A DNA stretch of 64,000 nucleotides. Source: an uncultured Armatimonadota bacterium (GTDB taxonomy: Bacteria; Armatimonadota; Armatimonadia; Armatimonadales; Armatimonadaceae). The position numbers were made by a program, and so were the translations under genes. Position 1 is the first letter of the stretch. Each line of letters opens with the position of its first letter. The notes beneath the pieces are model-generated. The model saw nothing but the letters and a program-made list of their open reading frames with translations, made no database searches and was not told the origin of the DNA. Shown in pieces: positions 25,553-34,387 of the stretch. The DNA is taken from positions 124,001 to 188,000 of the forward strand of contig CAIVZM010000018.1 in NCBI GenBank assembly GCA_903910385.1, in the 5' to 3' direction.

Positions 25553-25783
25553 ATGAGTGAGATAAACGGGGAAAATCAAATCGCGCCTAAATTCGCTGAT
25601 AAGGACGACCTGTTGCGTCTTCTCAAGTCCCAATACGTCCGCCTCGGCGTGACGTTCGACCCGGCGGCGACCGCACAACAGGCCCGCGCTCTGGCGTTAC
25701 AGGACGGGGTGAAGCCCGAAGAGAACGCCTTTTCTTGCGCCCTCATCAAAGCCCGCGTGCCTGCGTTTTTAGCAATTCACTGA
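25553..25783 (+). CDS. Small soluble protein, unknown function
   Basis: The 76-residue protein starts at ATG 25553 (MSEINGENQIAPKFADKDDL) and is predicted mostly helical (LLRLLKSQYVRLGVTFDP, AATAQQARALALQDGV). The open frame extends 67 codons further upstream, but that part reads like noncoding sequence. A TATCAT box lies about 18 bases before the ATG. No family recognised. Confidence 0.5.
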   Translation: MSEINGENQIAPKFADKDDLLRLLKSQYVRLGVTFDPAATAQQARALALQDGVKPEENAFSCALIKARVPAFLAIH

Positions 25784-25933
25784 CTTTGTTGCGAACAGGC
25801 TACAAGGTTTGACGCTTACTTCCAGGTTCCCTCCGGGCGTGGCGGATTGGCTATGTCTTGCTCAATCAGAAACCTATTCTGAATCTCCGTCATTGCGTGG
25901 TAAAGCAGGTAGCGATACGCCCGCTTACGTTTT

Positions 25934-27304
25934 TCATCCACGAGGTCTTACCGTCAGCGTTTGGTCAATTTCCGGGTTTTCAATCATTACTGTTGCGCCT
26001 CCCGGCCAGATGATCTCCGCACGTTCGACTTGCGTCGTTTGCCCCAGGCCAAAGTGCGCGACTGGTTCCATCTGGCAGAGGTAGCCGCTTCCGGCGTCAA
26101 TGGCGCGGATTTGCGTCCGTCCTCCGGCAGTCAGTCGAACCAGAGCGCCACGGGCGGGAGCCCCTTTCAGGGTAAGCGGAAGGATACGCAGGAAGTGATT
26201 GTCATTGGGCGGGGTGTGGTAGAGGCAAAGCGGTTGCGAACTCTGCTCGCCATGTGAAGTCAGCAGTTCCAGACGCCCGTCACCGTCTAGATCCGCCACC
26301 GCCGCGCCGGTGCCCAGTAAATCTTCTTCCTCCGCCTCACCAATGTTGATGCGTCGGTACATCCCATCACGGAGGGCGAACAGACGGTTCGGTTCACCCA
26401 GATTGTTGAAGAAAATCTCTTCGTAGCCATCATTATCGAAATCGGCAGCGATGACGGTGCGGGCAGCGGACGGACGGCGCATCTCCGGCGGAGCGACATC
26501 ATCGAAAAAGCCGGGGACGACCTGCGAGAATAACCGATGCTCATCCTGCCAGTTGCCAATCGCCAGATCGAAACGACCATCGCCATCAGCATCCAACGGA
26601 GCCACTCCCCGCCCATGACTGCCGATATCGGCGATACCACGCTCCTCGGCTTCTTCGCGGAATGTGCCATCCATCTGGTTGATTAGGAGAAGGTTAGGCC
26701 CGTTTTCGGTAGCCGCGAAAACATCCATATAGCCGGGAAGCGACAGCAACGGCAGAGCGACCAGCGATCTCCCTCCGGTCACATGGGCGAGATTGGCGCG
26801 AAAAGCGTTGTCCTCAAAGATATCGCCCGCCTTGCGCTCGTACAGGCGCATGGGGCCGCCGTAGTTAGCCACCAGAAAGCCGTAGACGCCTTTTCCTTCA
26901 CGATCCAGCGCACAAACAGACCTGCCCGCCACACGGTTGATGATCCGTGCGTTCTGCGGCAGTTCGAACAGATCCATCCACACGCCTTCGCGCCGGGCGA
27001 AACAATGGTCGCCGAAGCGTTTGGCTCCAGCGAAGGTATCCGTATTCAGAACATAGATTTCTTCGCGCCCGTCACCGTCCATATCCGCCGCCGCGACCCC
27101 GATTGCCTGACGCTCATACGCGGAAAGCGTCTTATCGAAGCGGTCGACAAAATGTTTCCCGTCCCAGGCAAGCGTCCGATTGGGAAAGCCGAATCCGGCG
27201 ACAAAGAACTCGAAACGCCCATCGCCGTCCACATCCGTCACGCAGACGCCGTAACCAAGCATGGGCGGGTTGTGCAAAATTAAATCACTGCGGTCAACAA
27301 ACAT
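25934..27304 (-). CDS. CRTAC1-type FG-GAP/UnbV protein without a signal peptide
   Basis: The 456-residue protein carries at least six FG-GAP loops (DVDGDGRFEFFVAG, DMDGDGREEIYVLN, DADGDGRFDLAIGN, DFDNDGYEEIFFNN, DLDGDGRLELLTSH) and a C-terminal UnbV/ASPIC domain (AIDAGSGYLCQMEPVAHFGL, EIIWPGG). Unlike the other two UnbV proteins here, it begins directly with the repeat region (MFVDRSDLILHNPP) and no signal or lipobox can be found upstream in frame. The homologous repeats are normally extracellular, calcium-binding. Either export is by another route or this copy is cytoplasmic. Confidence 0.82.
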   Translation of the reverse strand: MFVDRSDLILHNPPMLGYGVCVTDVDGDGRFEFFVAGFGFPNRTLAWDGKHFVDRFDKTLSAYERQAIGVAAADMDGDGREEIYVLNTDTFAGAKRFGDHCFARREGVWMDLFELPQNARIINRVAGRSVCALDREGKGVYGFLVANYGGPMRLYERKAGDIFEDNAFRANLAHVTGGRSLVALPLLSLPGYMDVFAATENGPNLLLINQMDGTFREEAEERGIADIGSHGRGVAPLDADGDGRFDLAIGNWQDEHRLFSQVVPGFFDDVAPPEMRRPSAARTVIAADFDNDGYEEIFFNNLGEPNRLFALRDGMYRRINIGEAEEEDLLGTGAAVADLDGDGRLELLTSHGEQSSQPLCLYHTPPNDNHFLRILPLTLKGAPARGALVRLTAGGRTQIRAIDAGSGYLCQMEPVAHFGLGQTTQVERAEIIWPGGATVMIENPEIDQTLTVRPRG

Positions 27305-27357
27305 CGTTTTCTCGCTTTAGCAGTATTCTACTCCATACGCCCGGGGAAAACGTCTGA

Positions 27358-27363
27358 TACCAT
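27358..27363 (+). promoter_or_regulatory. Extended -10 box for the gene at 27370
   Basis: TGA-TACCAT ends six bases before the ATG. Same geometry as the other leaderless candidates; the hexamer itself matches the consensus only in part. Confidence 0.4.
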
Positions 27364-27369
27364 TATTTT

Positions 27370-27876
27370 ATGACGGAAACGCCCGAAATCGACGCCCGTG
27401 ACACCGTTATTTCTTCTATCGTCGCTGCCTTTGACGGGGTTGGGCGCGGGAACGGCATTACGATCCATGAAGCGGAAGCCATTGACTATTACCCCGGCAG
27501 TCAGAAGGAAGCGCGACTTCTGGACACAGAGATGCGCTGGCAGGACATTCCCGACCATGTCATTGAGACTACTCCAAGTCTGGCGTTTCTGGACGCCGAA
27601 GGGTTCCGCTACTATATCCCCGCCTACATGATATGGACATTACGGAACGCCCCCTCCAGTGACTCTATTAGCGTGGATTATACGATCTACGCCTTTACGC
27701 ACGACCCCCCAGAGGTTGGGCATCAGATCGCCTTGCTCAACCAGGAGCAACGTTGCGCGATCTGTCGTTTCCTGCGTTTTGTTGCGGAAAGCGATCCAAA
27801 CCATTGGGGATGGGATGTAAAGGCGGCGCAGACTTCCCTCGCTCTGGGTTGGGAACGCTATTGCAAGGCGGAATGA
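27370..27876 (+). CDS. DUF6714-like protein, unknown function
   Basis: The 168-residue soluble protein has the pattern I associate with DUF6714: an early helix VISSIVAAFDGVGRG, a middle region with WQDIPDHVIETTPSLAFLDA and GFRYYIPAYMIWTLRNA, and a C-terminal helix around CRFLRFVAESDPNHWGWD. These proteins occur widely in bacteria, often near toxin or polymorphic loci, but no activity is known. The gene ends 19 bp inside the convergent SelA-like gene. Family assignment is from memory and moderate. Confidence 0.6.
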   Translation: MTETPEIDARDTVISSIVAAFDGVGRGNGITIHEAEAIDYYPGSQKEARLLDTEMRWQDIPDHVIETTPSLAFLDAEGFRYYIPAYMIWTLRNAPSSDSISVDYTIYAFTHDPPEVGHQIALLNQEQRCAICRFLRFVAESDPNHWGWDVKAAQTSLALGWERYCKAE

Positions 27877-28988
27877 GAGAGCGGGTTCAGGATGCGGGCA
27901 AGGCGTTGGGTGACGATGATCGCTTCCTGATCCGTGACGGTCATGGGGTTGAGGAAAAGAGAATCATCCGCGACGGCGACAGCGATGCGCGGGTCGCCGT
28001 CCCAGAGACGTCGCGCCACTTCACTGGCATCGAAGCCAAAGATGGTAGCATTGATCCGTACCTGAGCGCGAGGCATAGGTTGTCCAGCTTCACTGGGCCA
28101 CGAGCGAGTTACCGTGACGCCCGGAATCGCCGCTAATGCAGTGCGCCAGTCCTCCACGACACGCTCATCACGAGCGACGCGCTCCTCATAAGGTATCCTC
28201 AGGTAGCGACGGACGGCGGCGAGTAATCCTGCCATTTCCTCCTTACCAACCTTCATCGGACGCGCCAGACCGGCGTTCGGACTCCCCAGAGGGGGTATCA
28301 TCTCTATCAACCATTTCCGCCCGACGATAAGACCGGTGGTCTGCGGGCCGCATAAATCTTTACCGCCGGAGAAGATCGCCGCCGTCGCGCCCATCTGTGT
28401 GAAGCGCCACAGGTTTTCGGCGGGCGGAAGTTGTGCGGCGGCGTCAACCAGTACGGGTATTCCATGCGCATCTGCGATAGCGATAGTTTCCGCCAGCGAT
28501 GGTTCTCCCTGTCCTGTCATCACTCCCTGAAACCAGAGAATACAGGCGGTTTTATCTGACAACGCCGCTTCCAGTTCCGATGCGGTCGCTCCGGCGGATG
28601 TCCCGACATCGACCATGCGCACGCCGACCATCCGCGCCGCGAAATCGTAACCGTTGCGATGCGTTTTATAAACGATGACCTCGTTTTTCATGCCTGTGGT
28701 GTCGGGCAATTGTTCACGCCATTTCGGATCGTCGCGGGTGACACAGGCGGAGACGGCGAGCGCAATTCCCGCCGCCGCGCCCGTGGCGACATATGCCGCT
28801 TCGTTGTGCGTCAATCGCGCCAGTTCCTCGCCGATGCGATACTGTAAATCTTCCAGATCGACCCAGTGGCGGGATGCTTCCTCCATCGCCGCCATCACTT
28901 CGGGGGGCATAAGGGAACCGCCTAGCCGGGTCAGTGTGGCGTTCGCATTGATCAGGGGACGGACGCCCAGTTCTTCATAAATGCTCAT
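27858..28988 (-). CDS. SelA/DgaE-like PLP-dependent enzyme
   Basis: A 376-residue fold-type I PLP enzyme. Its start YEELGVRPLINANATLTRLG and the stretch EAAYVATGAAAGIALAVSAC are typical of the SelA-like branch that includes D-glucosaminate-6-phosphate ammonia-lyase (DgaE) and related lyases. The cofactor Lys is probably K210 in IFSGGKDLCGPQTTGL; Asp of VDAAAQLPP contacts the pyridine ring. No selenocysteine machinery is present, so a sugar-amine or amino-acid lyase is more likely than SelA itself. Its ATG overlaps the stop of the 172-aa gene upstream (ATGA), so the two are coupled. Confidence 0.8.
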   Translation of the reverse strand: MSIYEELGVRPLINANATLTRLGGSLMPPEVMAAMEEASRHWVDLEDLQYRIGEELARLTHNEAAYVATGAAAGIALAVSACVTRDDPKWREQLPDTTGMKNEVIVYKTHRNGYDFAARMVGVRMVDVGTSAGATASELEAALSDKTACILWFQGVMTGQGEPSLAETIAIADAHGIPVLVDAAAQLPPAENLWRFTQMGATAAIFSGGKDLCGPQTTGLIVGRKWLIEMIPPLGSPNAGLARPMKVGKEEMAGLLAAVRRYLRIPYEERVARDERVVEDWRTALAAIPGVTVTRSWPSEAGQPMPRAQVRINATIFGFDASEVARRLWDGDPRIAVAVADDSLFLNPMTVTDQEAIIVTQRLARILNPLSHSALQ

Positions 28989-29503
28989 GGTTTCGCCCGT
29001 TGCAGTAGCCCGACACTGTAAAATTCATAGGATGCCGCCTTGTCCGGCACATCTACCACATGGACAGTAAAGCGGCAGGGCAGACCGTTATCAGGACAGT
29101 GCATCGTCCACCAATTGCGATACGCTTTGTAGTATTCGGCGCGTAAACGTTCGCATTCCCGGGCGAAACCTTCCGGGTCTACCATCGGGTTCGGGCTTTT
29201 GGGCTGGCAACCGAAGACATGCATCTCGATAAAGTCGATTTCGCTGAGTTTTTGACAGATACCCGCCATCTGCACCCATTTCTCCCAGCAAGCGAAGACC
29301 AGAGGAATTTCTTTCTCCGGTTCCATGACGACCAGTTCCTCAAGATTCAGAACGTTTTTTGCCGAGTATCCGCCGGTCAGTCCGGCGAAATGGATCCGCA
29401 GATCGCCGTCCGCCTGCTCCTCTGTGACCAGCAACGAAAATACCGGAGCGTCGCCTTCGGAATAGTAGGTGATTTTCCCACGCTTTTTGACTGTAAATGC
29501 CAT
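28985..29503 (-). CDS. Unknown soluble protein coupled to the PLP enzyme
   Basis: The product is 172 residues with no signal peptide. Notable features are KRGKITYYSEGDAPVFSLLV at the start, an acidic LNLEELVVMEPEKEIPLVF region and a C-terminal part with CPDNGLPCRFTVHVVDVPDK, where two Cys could form a metal site or disulfide. AAGGAAAAG precedes the ATG. It is the first gene of a two-gene unit with the SelA-like enzyme. I do not recognise the family. Confidence 0.6.
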   Translation of the reverse strand: MAFTVKKRGKITYYSEGDAPVFSLLVTEEQADGDLRIHFAGLTGGYSAKNVLNLEELVVMEPEKEIPLVFACWEKWVQMAGICQKLSEIDFIEMHVFGCQPKSPNPMVDPEGFARECERLRAEYYKAYRNWWTMHCPDNGLPCRFTVHVVDVPDKAASYEFYSVGLLQRAKP

Positions 29504-29568
29504 CGCTTTTCCTTACACTCCCTGCATTCGCCTTATGAGATTTCGATTTCCTGCAACTGTGTGATCCG

Positions 29569-30282
29569 CTATGATTCCGCCGCTTTTGTCGCTCTACGAC
29601 GCATGGGAAGCCAGTAGCGGAAGGAGACCCAGAGTATTATTGGTACTCCGACTATCGCTGGCCAGGTCTGCGCGAATGTGATCGGCAAAAATTGCTGTAG
29701 AACCGTGCCGGAGAACGCGGACGCGACGGCGATATACGAGCCGCCCATCTTCGCCAGATGCTCGATCAGCCATGCGGCAGGGTAACGCGACAAAGCGGCA
29801 GGATACAGAAACCGCCAGAGATCAAATGCGGCAATAATTACCGCAAAAGCCAGTGTCCCAAGCACAATCGCTGCCTGATCAGCCTGGTCGCCGAAGTATC
29901 CCCCGCGCCAGAGAAAGACAGACGCTATTCCCACCGCAATCGTCGCCAGCGCCGCCGCCCAATCGATTCCTTGCGCCCGCTGAAGTGGTTCCGGCGGAAG
30001 AATGTGCGCCCGCTTTCGCAATAATACCCGCCAGGCGGAAAAGCATAGATAAAACGACAGCGCCGAAAGTGAGAAAAAAAAGGGATTCCAGCGAAAAACC
30101 AGCAATACGGCGGCAGTGGATGCCAGCAGAGCCATCAGCCGCACATACCATAATCCATAACGACGATGCAGGACGCCTCCCTTGGGCCGTATCAGCATCG
30201 CCGCCGGGCCAGCAGCGATACAACCCAATCCGGCACAGATATGAATAAACATCAATGATTCGATAAATGTCTGCCGCATCAC
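29569..30282 (-). CDS. Polytopic membrane protein, DUF2306-like
   Basis: The 237-residue protein has about seven membrane segments. The first part (FIHICAGLGCIAAGPAAMLI, then a GG..HRRYGLWYVRLMALLAS segment) resembles DUF2306-type proteins, where a His and the HRR..G motif lie at the membrane edge. Start is GTG followed by ATG; either could be used, and a TATAGT box lies five bases before the GTG. Function unknown. Confidence 0.6.
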   Translation of the reverse strand: MMRQTFIESLMFIHICAGLGCIAAGPAAMLIRPKGGVLHRRYGLWYVRLMALLASTAAVLLVFRWNPFFFSLSALSFYLCFSAWRVLLRKRAHILPPEPLQRAQGIDWAAALATIAVGIASVFLWRGGYFGDQADQAAIVLGTLAFAVIIAAFDLWRFLYPAALSRYPAAWLIEHLAKMGGSYIAVASAFSGTVLQQFLPITFAQTWPAIVGVPIILWVSFRYWLPMRRRATKAAES

Positions 30283-30287
30283 TATTC

Positions 30288-30350
30288 ACTATAACGGATT
30301 CGCCACGCTTTTGAGTCCGTATTTCTCTGGCCGGACGTTTCTGCTATAAT
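30288..30350. promoter_or_regulatory. Divergent promoters of the membrane protein gene and glpK
   Basis: The 75-bp intergenic region has a TATAGT on the minus strand (30288-30293, five bases before the GTG start) and an extended -10 TGC-TATAAT on the plus strand (30345-30350, seven bases before the glpK ATG). Both genes would produce leaderless mRNAs. Confidence 0.6.
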
Positions 30351-30357
30351 TCGTCAC

Positions 30358-31869
30358 ATGGAACAAGGACGCTTCATTCTTTCGCTTGATTCAGGGACGA
30401 CATCGTGTCGCGCCTTGCTTTTTGACCACAAAGGAGAGATTTTCGCCTCCGCACAGCAGGAGATCACACTCTCCTATCCTCACCCGGGGTGGGTGGAGCA
30501 GGATGCCACAGAACTGTGGCGCCTTCAACGGGATGTGATGCATCAGGCGGCGCGAGCGGCGGAAAAGGGCGAAATAGTCGCTATCGGTATCGCGAACCAG
30601 CGGGAAACGACCATTCTCTGGGATCGTGTGTCCGGAGAACCGCTCGCTCCAGCGATTGTCTGGCAATGTCGCCGCTCTCAGGCTCTCTGCGAACGTCTCA
30701 AGTCCGAAGGCAAGGAACCTTTTGTCAGATCAAAGACAGGGCTGGTTCTCGACCCCTATTTTTCGGCGACGAAGATCGCCTGGCTTCTGGAAAATATACC
30801 CAATTTGCGCGAAAAGGCGGAACGGGGGGATGCGCTTTTTGGCACGGTGGATTCCTGGCTACTGTGGAATCTCTCTCGTGAAGCCGGACAAAATCCGGTT
30901 CATGTCACCGACCAGACAAACGCTTCACGAACCCTGCTTTACAACCTTGCAACCGGCGACTGGGACGACGAATTGCTCGCCCTGTTTGGAATTCCACGCG
31001 CCATCCTGCCGGAAATAAGACCCTCTACCGGATTTTTCTGCGAGGCGATGCCATATGGCGAAGGAAGGTTGGTTCCCGTCTATGGCGTCGCCGGCGATCA
31101 ACAGGCGGCGCTTTTCGGACAGGCGTGCTTCACATCCGGCATGGCGAAAAATACCTATGGGACAGGTTGCTTCCTGTTGATGAACGTTGGCGGCGAAGCG
31201 CCAGACCCGATTCGCATCGGTCATGGTCTGCTGGTGACAGCAGCTTGCGGCATCGACGGCGCACGGGCATATGCACTGGAAGGAAGCGTCTTTGTTGCGG
31301 GGGCAGCAGTACAGTGGTTGCGGGATGGACTGGGCATTATCGCCCATGCCGCCGAGACGGAAGCGCTGGCGCGGAGCCTGACTGACAATGGCGGCGTCTA
31401 TTTCGTGCCCTCCTTCACCGGGTTGGGAACGCCGTATTGGGAGCCTTCGGCGCGGGGCACGATTACCGGGCTCACTCGTGGCGCCACTCGCAGTCATATC
31501 GCCCGTGCGGCGCTCGAATCCATTGCCTTCCAGTCAAAAGCGGTCTGTCAAGCGATGTCGGACTCAGGAGGCGTTCCTTTGACGATGTTGAGGGTAGACG
31601 GCGGCGCCACCGAGAACGGTTTCCTGATGCAATTTCAGTCCGATATTCTGGGCGCGTCCGTCGCCCGCGCTACCGTTCGCGAAACGACGGCGCGTGGCGC
31701 GGCGTTTCTTGCAGGGCTTGCCTCCGGATTCTGGCGCGATACTGAAGCGCTTTCCCATTTATGGACAGCCGATCAAATTTTCCACCCGTCGCTGGATGAG
31801 GACACCCGTCAAGCGCTTCTACACGGTTGGGAAAAGGCGGTGCAGGGGACCTGCATCGTTGGTTCCTGA
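30358..31869 (+). CDS. glpK: Glycerol kinase
   Basis: The 503-residue FGGY-family kinase phosphorylates glycerol to sn-glycerol 3-phosphate. Landmarks: phosphate-binding SLDSGTTSCRALLF, substrate region PGWVEQDATELW, NQRETTILWD, LWNL and TNASRTLLYN, the FGGY signature zone MAKNTYGTGCFLLMN, and the C-terminal MLRVDGGATENGFLMQFQSD. Length is standard. No glycerol facilitator or glycerol-3-phosphate dehydrogenase is adjacent. The start follows a -10 box with no ribosome site. A LacI regulator is convergent downstream. Confidence 0.96.
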   Translation: MEQGRFILSLDSGTTSCRALLFDHKGEIFASAQQEITLSYPHPGWVEQDATELWRLQRDVMHQAARAAEKGEIVAIGIANQRETTILWDRVSGEPLAPAIVWQCRRSQALCERLKSEGKEPFVRSKTGLVLDPYFSATKIAWLLENIPNLREKAERGDALFGTVDSWLLWNLSREAGQNPVHVTDQTNASRTLLYNLATGDWDDELLALFGIPRAILPEIRPSTGFFCEAMPYGEGRLVPVYGVAGDQQAALFGQACFTSGMAKNTYGTGCFLLMNVGGEAPDPIRIGHGLLVTAACGIDGARAYALEGSVFVAGAAVQWLRDGLGIIAHAAETEALARSLTDNGGVYFVPSFTGLGTPYWEPSARGTITGLTRGATRSHIARAALESIAFQSKAVCQAMSDSGGVPLTMLRVDGGATENGFLMQFQSDILGASVARATVRETTARGAAFLAGLASGFWRDTEALSHLWTADQIFHPSLDEDTRQALLHGWEKAVQGTCIVGS

Positions 31870-31916
31870 TGCCCTTGAGAGTAACGTGAACCGGGATGGT
31901 TCTCATTTCGCCGGGT

Positions 31917-32954
31917 TTAGAGGGCGCGACAGCTTTCACGAATCTGGAGTGTCACCGGGACGATATGTTGCACCAGGGGATCGGGATCTTCCGTTTCCCC
32001 GGAGGTCAGGCGGGCATGCAGTCGCTGTACCGCCAATCGTCCCATAAACTCCTTATTGACCAAAAGAGTCGTTAACGCCGGATTCAAGTGGATGCTGATC
32101 GGGATATCGTCGAAACCGATGACGCTCAAATCTTCCGGGATAGAGATTTTTGCCTGACGGCAGACCCGTAACGTCCACATCGCCGTTTCATCATTTGCGG
32201 CGATAATAGCGGAGGGGCGTTCCGGGAAGCTCAGCCAATCGCTGATACGATTTGAGTTTTCTTCCTCGCTCATCTCAGATGACAGAGAAAGAATTAATTC
32301 TGGTTCCACCGTTATCCCCGCCGTCCGCATTCCCCACTGATAGCCGCGCAGGCGCTCATCAAACGATACAATGTCCGTTTCGCGAAGCAGGAACCCGATA
32401 CGACGGTGACCTAATTTCAGCAGGTAACGGGTCGCCTGCAACGCACCGCTGAACCCGTCCGAGGATACACTCTCAAATTGTCCGGTCAAATCGCGGTTGT
32501 CGAGCAAAATGAGATGGCGGGCGTGCGAGGCATATAATTCCGCCAGATGCGCTCCGGGGAATCCCCCGACCAGTAAAAGCCCTTCCAGACCCCACTCTTC
32601 GACAAGACGGGGCAAATCCTGCTCCATCAGATGCCGCGAGGACGTGTGCACCATGATGTTGAGCCCCAGTCGCGCCGCTTCCATTTGCGCCCCGTACAGC
32701 ATCGGCGCATAAAACAGATTTCCCTGCAACGTATCGGCGGGCTTATCCGCAAAGAACTCGAAGGCGATGGTGTGACGATGCGATTTCCTTGAAATAGAAG
32801 GCTTTCGGACACGGGGCGCATAATCCATCTGGCGCGCCGTCTCAAAGATACGCCGTTGCGTTTCCGCATTGATGACGCCCGACTCCCGAAACGCACGCGA
32901 AACCGTTGTCGCAGAAACTCCCGCCTTTCGGGCAATATCATGGATTGTCGGCAT
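31917..32954 (-). CDS. LacI family transcriptional regulator
   Basis: Standard 345-residue LacI protein: helix-turn-helix TIHDIARKAGVSATTVSRAF at residues 3-22, hinge, then sensor domain with LLKLGHRRIGFLLRETDIVS, AIIAANDETAMWTLRV and LSVIGFDDIPISIHLNPALT. The ATG at 32954 is five bases after the -10 box, so the message should be leaderless. It is convergent with glpK and divergent from the prepilin gene; two matching palindromes in the divergent region (33027-33040 and 33166-33175) and a repeat over its own -35 are candidate operators. Confidence 0.92.
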   Translation of the reverse strand: MPTIHDIARKAGVSATTVSRAFRESGVINAETQRRIFETARQMDYAPRVRKPSISRKSHRHTIAFEFFADKPADTLQGNLFYAPMLYGAQMEAARLGLNIMVHTSSRHLMEQDLPRLVEEWGLEGLLLVGGFPGAHLAELYASHARHLILLDNRDLTGQFESVSSDGFSGALQATRYLLKLGHRRIGFLLRETDIVSFDERLRGYQWGMRTAGITVEPELILSLSSEMSEEENSNRISDWLSFPERPSAIIAANDETAMWTLRVCRQAKISIPEDLSVIGFDDIPISIHLNPALTTLLVNKEFMGRLAVQRLHARLTSGETEDPDPLVQHIVPVTLQIRESCRAL

Positions 32955-32959
32955 GCCAT

Positions 32960-32989
32960 AGTTTAACCCGTAGCCTTGATAACGTCAAG
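32960..32989 (-). promoter_or_regulatory. lacI promoter with overlapping inverted repeat
   Basis: On the minus strand TTGACG (32983-32988), a 17-base spacer and TAAACT (32960-32965), then five bases to ATG. The inverted repeat CTTGATAACGTCAAG (32975-32989) covers the -35 and could be an autoregulatory site. Confidence 0.65.
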
Positions 32990-33026
32990 ACATTAATGGT
33001 TGCAAAATCACTGACGCGTCATAGCC

Positions 33027-33175
33027 ATTTTCATGAAAATATGAAGTAGCAAATACTATTTCTGATAAAATCTGCCAGTGGTTCGGCAGATGGTCATGCG
33101 TTTTTTGTGACTTCAACCACAGTTGTTCTTGACAAACGGGGAAATGTGCCGTATGAGTAATGTACTTTCATGAAA
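33027..33175. repeat. Two matching TTTCATGAAA palindromes upstream of the prepilin gene
   Basis: ATTTTCATGAAAAT (33027-33040, perfect) and TTTCATGAAA (33166-33175) share their core and the ATGAAG that follows shortly after. Their centres are 137 bp apart. The second lies at the predicted transcription start of the prepilin gene. They are placed as operators for looping or cooperative binding. The remainder of the 384-bp gap 32955-33338 shows no gene; it includes a small GAGCGA-N3-TCGCTC hairpin in the leader. Confidence 0.5.
33129..33157 (+). promoter_or_regulatory. Promoter of the prepilin gene
   Basis: TTGACA (33129-33134), 17 bases, then TATGAG (33152-33157). The predicted leader is about 170 nt long, in contrast to the leaderless genes around it. 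Confidence 0.55.
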
Positions 33176-33338
33176 ATGATATGAAGGTTTGGGACGCCAG
33201 CGTTGTTGCGTTCGCGCCTTGCTACAAAGTGGTCATAGCGCCGGAATATAACATTTTGAGCGAGGATCGCTCCGGGCAAGATGCGAACATACACGCTTCC
33301 CACGGTTTTACCGTCTTCTATGACGAAAGGTGGTTCCT

Positions 33339-34187
33339 ATGAATCTACGAAAGGCGAATGCCTTAACGTTGCGTAATCGTTCCGCGTTTACGCTTATCGA
33401 GTTGCTTGTCGTTATCGCCATTATTGCAATTCTCGCAGCTATCCTTTTCCCTGTCTTCGCACAAGCGCGTGAAAAGGCGCGACAGGCTTCGTGCTTGTCC
33501 AACATCAAGCAGCTGACCCTCGGCTGGATCATGTACGCACAAGACTATGACGAACAGTTCCCATCTTGGGGCTGGGCGGATAACTGGAGTGGTGGCAACA
33601 TCAAGCCGGGCAACAATGCCACCACCCTGTGGTGCAATGCCATTTATCCCTACGTCAAGAACTCCAAGGTGTATAACTGCCCCTCCGATGCTCGTGGCGT
33701 CACGGCGAAGGATGCCTTCGGCGGATGGTTCAAGTTTGATGATACTCTGATCGGCTTTCAGCCGGCGTTGCTCGATGCTGTCATGAGCTACGGAGCCAGC
33801 GAACCGATCACTGCTAATCAGGGATCGAACGCTCTTGCTGCTATGGACAAGCCGGCGGAAACGTTCCTGATTGGTGACATGATCACGCCGCTTTCCGGTT
33901 GGAGCGGATTCGACGAATGGAAGGCCGCCGAAGCGGAAAATGCGCCTGCGAACGATGTACGACGCACCGCTATCATTCAGCGCATGGCTTTCCCGAAGGG
34001 ACCAAACTGCCTGTCGAATATTACGGCCGACCAGTACTGGAACTCAACCGTCCATGTAAGCGATCTGACTGGCGCGAACGATTCCTGCGCTCGCCACTCC
34101 AATGGTAACAACATCGGTTTTGCTGATGGTCATGCCAAATTTACTCAGGCGAAAAACACGAAGAACAGCCTCTACGGCGTGAAATAG
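33339..34187 (+). CDS. DUF1559 prepilin-like protein (H-X9-DG family)
   Basis: A 282-residue secreted pseudopilin. The type IV prepilin leader is plain: [19 protein letters not shown] at residues about 17-35, processed after the residue before FTLIE, then [19 protein letters not shown]. The C-terminus has the H-X9-DG motif of the family ([13 protein letters not shown]). Start ATG 33339 has AAGGTGG five bases upstream; the frame has a GTG three codons earlier. DUF1559 proteins are highly expanded in Planctomycetes and Armatimonadota; the role is unproved but export by a type II/IV system is expected. A small lipoprotein follows. Confidence 0.9.
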   Translation: MNLRKANALTLRNRSAFTLIELLVVIAIIAILAAILFPVFAQAREKARQASCLSNIKQLTLGWIMYAQDYDEQFPSWGWADNWSGGNIKPGNNATTLWCNAIYPYVKNSKVYNCPSDARGVTAKDAFGGWFKFDDTLIGFQPALLDAVMSYGASEPITANQGSNALAAMDKPAETFLIGDMITPLSGWSGFDEWKAAEAENAPANDVRRTAIIQRMAFPKGPNCLSNITADQYWNSTVHVSDLTGANDSCARHSNGNNIGFADGHAKFTQAKNTKNSLYGVK

Positions 34188-34281
34188 TTCGACATATCCG
34201 ATAGAATCGTATCTGCAACGTTTTTCTCGAAGGGATTTCCTTTCCAGAGAACGCAGGGCGGTTTTTAACAGGAATAGTAAT

Positions 34282-34318
34282 GACGCCCGTTTCCCGGTAC
34301 GCCGTAGAGACGGGCGTC
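34282..34318 (+). terminator. 9-bp hairpin after the prepilin gene
   Basis: GACGCCCGT (34282-34290) and ACGGGCGTC (34310-34318) form a stem with a 19-base loop, followed by CTTTC. A weak terminator for the prepilin transcript. Confidence 0.5.
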
Positions 34319-34387
34319 CTTTCATCAGAATCAGGGTGAATTTTGGATTTCAAGCAGGTAATCACCCCTGAAAGTGAGGATACAATA

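Noticed and set aside
31870-31916. LacI regulator as a dedicated glpK repressor
   Set aside because: The two genes are convergent, and glpK has only an extended -10 with no palindrome in its 75-bp upstream region, so the link is not supported.
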